DNA of 64,000 nt from an uncultured Pirellulaceae bacterium (GTDB taxonomy: Bacteria > Planctomycetota > Planctomycetia > Pirellulales > Pirellulaceae), in assembly GCA_937928555.1 (NCBI GenBank), contig CALFWR010000035.1, positions 29,227 to 93,226 of the forward strand. The letters run 5' to 3'. Position numbers and translations under genes: made by a program. A model generated the notes under the pieces. The model was not told the DNA's origin, searched no databases, and was given only the letters and a program-made list of their open reading frames with translations. Positions 57,729 to 64,000 of the stretch are shown piece after piece (position 1 is the stretch's first letter; each line of letters opens with the position of its first letter).

Positions 57729-59390
57729 TTACCGCGCTACGTGTTTTTTGCCTGACCGTCTGGCACTGGTGGAACTGCGTTTGATGCGGACGGGGAGTGA
57801 ATCCAGGGCGATGCTCTGGTCACCGGTCAGCATCACGCGCAGATCACAGCGCCCCGAAATCCCGGCCGGAACCTGAATGCTGGTCGCAAAATCACCGCCT
57901 CGTGTTGCGATTTCCTTTTTGATGCAGACCAGATCGTTTGCCGCGACGTAATCCTGATGGATCTTTTCAAAGGCCTCTTCGGACGGATCGTACATCTGGC
58001 GAAAGTTGGGTCGCTGGCGGAATCGGTCTCGTTGGTACGCCAGCTCGATGCGAATCGTCCCTGCGATCGGCGCGACGCCCGCAAGCTCGATCGCTTCTCC
58101 GGCAGAAAAAGAAGTTTCACCGGATTTGATCTTCAACGCCAGCTTGGGCGGACGTTTGACGCGTAGCAGCGGATCGCCCAGCAGTTGGATCAGGTGAATG
58201 TGTTCGCGGCATTCGGCGTCCAATAAATTCGGTGTGGGGCTGAAGGACTGCCCGAGCGCTTCGAGCAATTCGCGATAGGGATTGGAGTCGTCGTTGACGC
58301 GCACCATACGTTTTTTGGCATTGAGCATCAGTTCGCCCAACGTCACGCACTTGCCGCGAAAGTACTCGTCCATCATCCCCACCGACATCACACTCATCGC
58401 GTACGGCATCGTGATGCGCGACCCGCAAACCACCGCGATCGGGCCCCGGGGTTGTTTGAGCATCGATTCGGCAAGGCAGTCCGAGTGGCTATCGTGAGCC
58501 CCGGTATAGCAGGAAAGGCAAACCGCAATCGGGCTTCCTTGGCGGCAACCAAGTTTGGAAACCAGGTCCGTATCCAGGATTTTCACGCGGCGATCGGGAA
58601 GGCGAACGTTGTCCAGTTGGTATCGATGCCCGTGTCCCATGTAGACCCAAAACATGCAGCCTTCATTGAACCGCTCGATCGTCACGTCAGAGAACTTCGA
58701 CGGATCGGGGCAGTATGGGCTTGTCCAACTTCCGTACGTCATCGTGGTTGCAAACTCGGGTGGCACCAGGTCGGTCAGGATCTGCTTGGTCGTGTTTTCG
58801 ATGACTTTGTCAACCAAGCTGCCGAACCCTCCCATGCCCGCAATCAGATTGATCCGCCGCTGCCAATGACCCGCCGCTGCATTTTCGTAGGTGATGATTC
58901 GCCGCGTGAAGGCAACGAGTTCTGCGGCACTATCGACCGGAAGCCTGCCGATGGCCAGTTCAGGAACGCCATCATCATCAAGGTCCGCGTAACGAGAATC
59001 GGTCGCGATCACCGGATCCGATCCGTACTTGACGTTGACTTTGGCCAACACGTAGTCGGTCGGCACAAGTGACTTCGGATTCAGCCACGCGTCGCCCGAA
59101 TCGCCCACGATCACGACGCTGCGGATGCCCATCGTCTTTGCCGCGCCCGCGATCAGCCTTCTGTTTTTGTGTGGCGTGGAGTGTGCCGTCTGAACGACGA
59201 CGCGATGACCCTGAGACCGGCGATACTCAAGCCACTCGCCCAAAGCGGGTCGAAGTGTTTCGCTGCACAGGACCAGAGTGTCTGCCGACTGCTGCGCGGA
59301 GATCGCTGACAGGTTCGCAAAGGTCAGCCAAAAAAACGTCAGACCGATCAGAGGCAAAGTCAAAAAACGTCCTGATCGATTGCGTGGCAT
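57729..59390 (-). CDS. Secreted C25 (gingipain-type) peptidase-like protein
   Basis: 553 residues with a signal peptide (about 1-32, LTLPLIGLTFFWLTFANL...ISAQ). C25 features: SLVPTDYVLAKVNVKYG near 107, DSRYADLDDDGVPELAIGRL near 130, a His in MFWVYMGHGHRY near 248 and a Cys in VCLSCYTGAHDS near 290. These would form the His-Cys dyad of this clan CD cysteine peptidase. The C-terminal about 130 residues are an IgSF-like/beta domain (AGEAIELAGVAPIAGTIRIE). The target is unknown. It lies downstream of the CHAT-like gene on the same strand, but 379 bp with a MITE lie between them. Confidence 0.72.
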   Translation of the reverse strand: MPRNRSGRFLTLPLIGLTFFWLTFANLSAISAQQSADTLVLCSETLRPALGEWLEYRRSQGHRVVVQTAHSTPHKNRRLIAGAAKTMGIRSVVIVGDSGDAWLNPKSLVPTDYVLAKVNVKYGSDPVIATDSRYADLDDDGVPELAIGRLPVDSAAELVAFTRRIITYENAAAGHWQRRINLIAGMGGFGSLVDKVIENTTKQILTDLVPPEFATTMTYGSWTSPYCPDPSKFSDVTIERFNEGCMFWVYMGHGHRYQLDNVRLPDRRVKILDTDLVSKLGCRQGSPIAVCLSCYTGAHDSHSDCLAESMLKQPRGPIAVVCGSRITMPYAMSVMSVGMMDEYFRGKCVTLGELMLNAKKRMVRVNDDSNPYRELLEALGQSFSPTPNLLDAECREHIHLIQLLGDPLLRVKRPPKLALKIKSGETSFSAGEAIELAGVAPIAGTIRIELAYQRDRFRQRPNFRQMYDPSEEAFEKIHQDYVAANDLVCIKKEIATRGGDFATSIQVPAGISGRCDLRVMLTGDQSIALDSLPVRIKRSSTSARRSGKKHVAR

Positions 59391-59549
59391 CGCGGTCTCC
59401 TGAGGTAAGGCAGCAACCAGTCTGAGAGAGGAACCTCGTCAATGCAATACGAATGTTCCGCTATCGTAGAGAACTTCCTTCGTGCGCCCGGCTGCACCAA
59501 CAGCATGCACCATCACGTGCTGCTGTTTACTGACCTTTTTGTTTTTCAG

Positions 59550-59736
59550 CCCGGATTATTCACGACGACGGGCGTTGACTTTACGTCTGGCCAACAGGAG
59601 CAAGGGAAAAGCTGAATTTCAACAAGAAATGTGAATCATCCGGTACATGAAAACCACAGCGATCATTTCATCGCATCAGAGTCGCGGATCACTGTCGAAA
59701 CTGATTCTAACGCCCACGCCTCGTGAATAATCCGGG
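59550..59736. mobile_element. MITE copy E (187 bp) with TTCAG target duplication
   Basis: TTCAG flanks both ends (59545-59549 and 59737-59741). Same orientation and interior as copies B and D. It lies in the 379-bp gap between the peptidase start and the CHAT-like gene end. The rest of the gap shows no gene. Confidence 0.9.
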
Positions 59737-59769
59737 TTCAGTTTTGCCACTTCTTTTGTATCCTGGTCG

Positions 59770-62700
59770 TCATTTGGAACCGGAACCGAAACCAGACGAA
59801 GTGTCCCGCTTGCTGGAACTGCCGCCGTTGGTCGCAGGTGCCCTGGTTGCAGACCCTGAACCGGAACCGGTCGTCGGCGGAGGAGTCGTAGTTGCGGACC
59901 CGGCTCCTGCCGCAGGGGTTTTGGAACCAGACCCGGACCCGACTGGATTTGCCGGAACAACCACGGCGCTGCCAACAGGTTGGCCGGCAGCGGCAACGTT
60001 AGCCGGATCCAATCGCGGTGAATCGACGACCAGAAAGCTTGACCAGAAAAACGGATGCTCACGCGTCAGCTCCGGCGCATCGTCGTCGATTTTGACTTGC
60101 GGTTCATCTTCGGCAACGAAGTCCAACTTTCGCGTCTCAAGGATCGACTCGCGAAGGGCTTTGGCGGCAGACGTTTCGGGAAGCTTCTTTGCGTAGCTGC
60201 CCGAAAGATCGATTGACGCCTTTCCGCCACCGGCCCAGCGGGACAACATAATCGACCGCACCCCCGAAGCCATCATTGCGGTGGTCATCAGAAACATTTC
60301 CGAACCATCCACACCGCGGCCATTACCAAGCGGTTGAAGTGCGGGCAAAGAAAGATGCCGTGGCCCCGGGGCTGGCAGTGACATCCAGGACGCAACCGAT
60401 CCCAGTGATGATCTGTCAAAAGGCACCGGCGCGAACTGGTAGACGTCATCAGGATACCCCGATGAACTCCACACCATCAGGTGATCGGGCAGCCACGAGT
60501 GAAGCGACGTCGGCAGAAAAACTTCCGAATCGTAGGCGATCGTGTTACGAAGCTCCCGTTTAAGTTGTGTCACCGCATCGGCGACTGGTTCGGTTTCTCC
60601 GCGCGGATGCATTTTGCTGTGAGCCAGCATCATGTTTTCAATTTTTGAATTCGCAAAACGGGGTGCCGACAGAAACAGCGTCGGCGAATAGCGGATCGGG
60701 CACATCTCGATGAGCGTTTTGTCGTCGCCGCCGTAAGCCAACGGGATCGCCTCCAAGGGCACGTACCAGAGCAGCCCGTCGGGCACCACGACCAGTTCCA
60801 CGATCTCTCCAAAGGCTTCGTCGGGAATGCCGGCAAAGAGAGCTTCCTTGAGTGTGATCAGGTGCTCCTGCCACTTGCCGGTTTGCATTCGTTTCGAATC
60901 GGCAGTCGATCCAGTGGCTCCGATTTCTTTCAGCAGCCTCTGAACCTGCGCATCGAACGCCTGGGCTTTGCCGACAAAGGCGTGGCGAATTCTTTCACGG
61001 CTGACAAAGAACATGTGGTAGCCGTTAGCGGTCTTCAGGCAGGACAGGCACAGCACGCCGCGGCGCAATGTCTTCTGGAAATTGGCGACGGGCATCTGCG
61101 GAGGAAAGGAAAGGTTCGAGCCGATGCGGCTGAGCGAGTAACTTGCCAACAAGGCTTCCTGCGTCGAGGAAACTTCGCTGAGCCGACGAACAAGTTTGGC
61201 TTGCTGCTTTTCTTCTGCCGATCCGGGCTTCGGATTGATCGGCAGCGCCCGCATTTCTTTTTCGATTCCGGTAGCCTGAGCAATGAGGTTGGCATAGGTG
61301 CCGTTGTTTTGCAGGAACAGATTGCGTTGTTTGAGCGTGGCAGGATCCAACTCAAGCCGATCCGCGCCCAGGCTGTGACGAAACGCGAGCAGACGGCCAC
61401 CCATCGGCAGCGTGCTGAAAAAACGATGCCGCCGGATCAGGTCCGCCACTTCGACGGCTTTGTCGAAACGCCTGCGGCTGATGAGGATCTCCAGCCAATT
61501 TTCCATCGCCGAAACGTGATCGGCCGCCAGAAACGAAATCGGCTCGATCGGATCAAGCCTCCACTCGGGCTCGGTAGGATCGTGTAAAAGCGTCTCATAA
61601 AGCCGATCGGCATCGCGCTCGCTGACGCTTCCCTCGGCGACCAACGTGTTGGCCAACTGCAGACGAAACAGCCACAGCGAGTGCTTGCGGTACTGGGAAA
61701 GCGCCGCAGTCAACTCGCTCAGCCCCGCAGCAAAGTTGCCTTCCTGAAAAGAAGCAAGGGCCGCGGTGTACTGCATTCTTGCCGCAGCGGTTGTGTTGCC
61801 CAGCGAGCGGTTCCTGTTTCGAAACGCTGCTTTCGACGAAGCGATGGCTTCCCTCGCGGCCGCCGAATTGCCGGCTTCCGCGTGGCTCTCGGCCAACATC
61901 TGTGTCGCAGAATATTGAAGCGAACGCACGTTCTCCCGATTCGCCCATGCGATCACCGCCGGCAGGGGAGGGTAGGGCGTCGGCGAACGGAGAATATGGT
62001 TCAGTGTCCCGACCGACATCGATTCACCTATCAGGTCGTATTGCTCCCAAACGCCGGCCGAGTAACTGGCTTCCAGAGCAAGCGTTGCCGCCTGGTCAAA
62101 CTTCGCACCTTCGAGTGTCAACTTGGACAACTCCACCAGAGCCACTGGCGTCAGAGGGTGATCAAATCCACCGCTGATTTGCAAGGACCTTTCGAACATC
62201 GAGGCCGCCGAATCAAGCTTGCCGTTGGAAGCGTATGCCAACCCCAGCAGAACCCCGTTGTAAGATCCAAGGATGCTGCCGTCGCCAGCGTTTCGCAGCG
62301 CCATGCCAGCGAGCAGCTCGCGCGACAAAGGATCGACTTCGCTGATTCCTCCCAAAATCTGCTTGCGGCGATGCATCGCCAACGCAGTACAACGCATGAT
62401 CTCGCTGACGTTGACGGGACGCAGTTCAGCCTGATCAAAAGCGCCACCTTCACGGAACGCGCGCCCGGCATCGACTCGCCCGTACTGCATCAGGAAGGTC
62501 TCGGGAATCGTCGGAATCTTCGCGTTGCGTGCCGGCGTACCCCAGTTGATTCTTGATCGCCCAAAAGCACCCGCACTCACCGACAGGGTCGCCGGCGGTT
62601 GCACACGCGACTGCCAACGGTTGCGATTGAAGGCCAAATAAAGATTCAAAGCCCTGTTGTAGTTTGTCAATGCGTCCGCGTAGTTACCCTGATGAAAGTG

Positions 62701-62946
62701 GCATTCGCCCATCATCGTCCACGCACATACTGAATCGAGAAACCGTTCGTTGCCAAGCCGAAAGGCCGTCGTGCTGGCTTGCTGAAAGTCCCTGCCGGCC
62801 CGCTGCAAGTCCCCGAAATAGTACTCAGTGAATGCGCGGTAGTAGTTGGCTCTGGGAAGTGCCCCGACCTGGGCAGACAGAGTGCCAGCACCTGCTGTCA
62901 CAAGCAAGAGGGCAAAAACAAGTGCGAACACGACGCGTTGGTGCAT
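59770..62946 (-). CDS. Secreted TPR protein with degenerate CHAT-like domain
   Basis: 1058 residues from MHQRVVFALVFALL (the first ATG, 18 bp earlier, is an alternative). A signal peptide (to about 26) is followed by TPR-like helices (YRAFTEYYFGDLQRAGRDF, CAWTMMGECHFHQGNYADAL, and others to about 560). A CHAT-fold region covers about 640-960: GLLWYVPLEAIPL near 760, IRYSPTLFLSAPRF and FLMTTAMMASGVRSIMLSRW near 900. CHAT proteases have H-G and an L-S-A-C motif; here the corresponding places read MVWSSSGYPDD and LSLPALQPLG, with no catalytic His or Cys, so it is likely inactive as a protease. The tail is Gly/Ser/Pro low complexity. It may be a scaffold. Confidence 0.65.
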   Translation of the reverse strand: MHQRVVFALVFALLLVTAGAGTLSAQVGALPRANYYRAFTEYYFGDLQRAGRDFQQASTTAFRLGNERFLDSVCAWTMMGECHFHQGNYADALTNYNRALNLYLAFNRNRWQSRVQPPATLSVSAGAFGRSRINWGTPARNAKIPTIPETFLMQYGRVDAGRAFREGGAFDQAELRPVNVSEIMRCTALAMHRRKQILGGISEVDPLSRELLAGMALRNAGDGSILGSYNGVLLGLAYASNGKLDSAASMFERSLQISGGFDHPLTPVALVELSKLTLEGAKFDQAATLALEASYSAGVWEQYDLIGESMSVGTLNHILRSPTPYPPLPAVIAWANRENVRSLQYSATQMLAESHAEAGNSAAAREAIASSKAAFRNRNRSLGNTTAAARMQYTAALASFQEGNFAAGLSELTAALSQYRKHSLWLFRLQLANTLVAEGSVSERDADRLYETLLHDPTEPEWRLDPIEPISFLAADHVSAMENWLEILISRRRFDKAVEVADLIRRHRFFSTLPMGGRLLAFRHSLGADRLELDPATLKQRNLFLQNNGTYANLIAQATGIEKEMRALPINPKPGSAEEKQQAKLVRRLSEVSSTQEALLASYSLSRIGSNLSFPPQMPVANFQKTLRRGVLCLSCLKTANGYHMFFVSRERIRHAFVGKAQAFDAQVQRLLKEIGATGSTADSKRMQTGKWQEHLITLKEALFAGIPDEAFGEIVELVVVPDGLLWYVPLEAIPLAYGGDDKTLIEMCPIRYSPTLFLSAPRFANSKIENMMLAHSKMHPRGETEPVADAVTQLKRELRNTIAYDSEVFLPTSLHSWLPDHLMVWSSSGYPDDVYQFAPVPFDRSSLGSVASWMSLPAPGPRHLSLPALQPLGNGRGVDGSEMFLMTTAMMASGVRSIMLSRWAGGGKASIDLSGSYAKKLPETSAAKALRESILETRKLDFVAEDEPQVKIDDDAPELTREHPFFWSSFLVVDSPRLDPANVAAAGQPVGSAVVVPANPVGSGSGSKTPAAGAGSATTTPPPTTGSGSGSATRAPATNGGSSSKRDTSSGFGSGSK

Positions 62947-63450
62947 AGCAAACTCCCGGAGCAAACAGCCGCTTTACTCTTCCATAAAGCGTCCACTAAA
63001 TAATTTGATCGAGACATCACGGGCAAAAGCCCACATTAAGCAGAATTATTCACGACGTCAGGCTAATCCGGTCCCGCAAACGTGGGGGCAGATTCAAATC
63101 CGCACCCAACTCAATCCCCGTCTCCCGGACAAGGGCTCCGTTTTTACGTCGAAATCAACGCCAAACAGAGCACAGCCCCCAATCGAAATCCCGATCTGGA
63201 TGTCCATCAACCCTTCCTTACCCGCTTCCTATCTTAACAGCCGCGTTAATCCTGGCAAAAAAGAAGGGACAGGAAGCCTAAAACGGTGAGGTATCTCATT
63301 ACAGCAGGTGAACTTGTACTGGTTTTTTCTCGAAATGGTTCAAAGTTGTCCGGTCCGGCAGACGATAAGAATCGTGTCGGTTATTCCGCGGTTTGAATGA
63401 ATCGCTGTGTATGAAATTACCGCGGACCGCAAGAACGGAGTTTTCCAAAA
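62947..63450. other. Intergenic region with a MITE end fragment
   Basis: It separates the CHAT-like gene from the lipoprotein gene. AATTATTCACGACGTCAGGC near 63044-63063 resembles one MITE terminus without a partner. No gene of substance was recognised; the plus-strand promoter of the lipoprotein should lie near its end. Confidence 0.4.
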
Positions 63451-63681
63451 ATGGTTTCCCAGAACAAATCAAATTGGCTTGTTTGTGCTGCATTGGCAGC
63501 GACCTTTTGCTGTGGCCTGCTGACCGGATGCCAGGTAAGCGTCGGTGGTCAGACACTTCCCAGTGCTTACTACCTCAATGATGACGTTCAGTATTTCCGC
63601 AAAGGGCCAGAGTTCAAATTGGCTAGAGAGGCGGCGGCTTTGAAAGAAGCCCGCGCCCAAGAAGAAGCGAACCGCCGGTAG
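63451..63681 (+). CDS. Small lipoprotein
   Basis: 76 residues from MVSQNKSNW. Lipoprotein signal with lipobox L-L-T-G-C (Cys27), so it should be lipidated and membrane-anchored. The mature part is short: QVSVGGQTLPSAYYLNDDV, then FRKGPEFKLAREAAALKEAR, helical and charged. The pattern looks conserved rather than random. Function unknown. A strong terminator follows. Confidence 0.65.
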   Translation: MVSQNKSNWLVCAALAATFCCGLLTGCQVSVGGQTLPSAYYLNDDVQYFRKGPEFKLAREAAALKEARAQEEANRR

Positions 63682-63744
63682 ACACAATCTGGGTTCGGCG
63701 CAGATTCTTTCCTCCCGACTCCAGCAACCAATACATCGCAGCAG

Positions 63745-63781
63745 CCCGTCCAGTTCGATTCGTTCGACTGGCGGGTTTTTT
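63745..63781 (+). terminator. Intrinsic terminator after the lipoprotein gene
   Basis: CCCG-T-CCAGT / ACTGGCGGG stem (63745-63754 and 63767-63775, one bulged T) with a 12-nt loop and six Ts. Confidence 0.85.
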
Positions 63782-63844
63782 CGTGCGCAAAACCGACTGG
63801 GCCGACAACATGCAAACCCGCGTGCAAACGGCGTGCCTGTAAAC

Positions 63845-64000
63845 CCGGATTATTCACGACGACGGGCGTTAACTCTACGTCTGGCCAGCAAGAGCAAGGG
63901 AAAAGCTGAAATTCAACAAGAAATGTAAATCATCCGGTAGATGAAAACCACAGCGATCGTTTCATCGTGTCTGAGTCGCGGATCACTGTCTCAACTGATT
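63845..64000. mobile_element. MITE copy F, cut by the window end
   Basis: The left terminus CCCGGATTATTCACGA and the first 156 bp match copies B, D and E in the same orientation. The right end lies beyond 64000. The left flank is GTAAA. Confidence 0.85.

Overview
The window looks like chromosomal DNA from a planctomycete, most likely of the Pirellulales. The pointers are a YTV-repeat, cysteine-rich wall-type protein, an MJ0042-type zinc-ribbon membrane protein, an extracellular PQQ-propeller protein, a giant pseudopilin-like protein, Nqr bioenergetics and a planctomycete-style ECF sigma relic. Shine-Dalgarno sites are mostly weak, and several genes seem to use TTG or GTG starts. No rRNA, tRNA or CRISPR array was recognised.

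Layout. 1-6.9 kb: a 5'-truncated YTV wall protein, an ankyrin protein, an RNase Z-like hydrolase, and a DsbD-type membrane reductase whose thioredoxin active site reads U-T-T-C because an in-frame TGA replaces the first cysteine codon, with a SECIS-like hairpin just after it. 6.9-10.5 kb: cytidine deaminase, an ECF sigma pseudogene split by a small transposable element, a SAM methyltransferase and a Dnmt2-type cytosine methyltransferase. 10.7-16.9 kb: the imuA-imuB-dnaE2 mutagenesis cassette, with heptamer tandem arrays at both gene junctions and an inverted-repeat operator candidate upstream. 17-27.3 kb: fatty acid desaturase, zinc-ribbon protein, PQQ propeller, purH, rnc, class II DAHP synthase, uridine kinase and small proteins.

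27.4-35.2 kb is a complete phosphate locus on the minus strand: phoR, pstS, pstC, pstA, pstB, phoU, phoB. A three-repeat Pho box sits in front of pstS. PhoR and PhoB would sense and regulate, PstSCAB would import phosphate, and PhoU would couple the two. 35.4-39.6 kb holds aceE-aceF (pyruvate dehydrogenase E1 and E2). 40-46.2 kb holds nqrABCDEF, the Na+-pumping NADH:quinone reductase. 47.2-48.1 kb has three very small membrane proteins. 48.3-56.8 kb is a four-gene pseudopilin operon (GspH-, GspI-, GspK- and GspJ-like). 57.7-63 kb has a C25 (gingipain-type) peptidase and a TPR protein with a CHAT-like domain lacking the catalytic dyad. A small lipoprotein closes the window.

A family of about 187-bp elements with inverted ends (CCCGGATTATTCACGA...) recurs across the window: five complete copies, one cut by the window edge and one miniature. 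Four copies are flanked by exact 5-bp target duplications, so these are non-autonomous transposons (MITEs). One interrupts the sigma pseudogene, and another sits in the loop of an older 25-bp palindrome.
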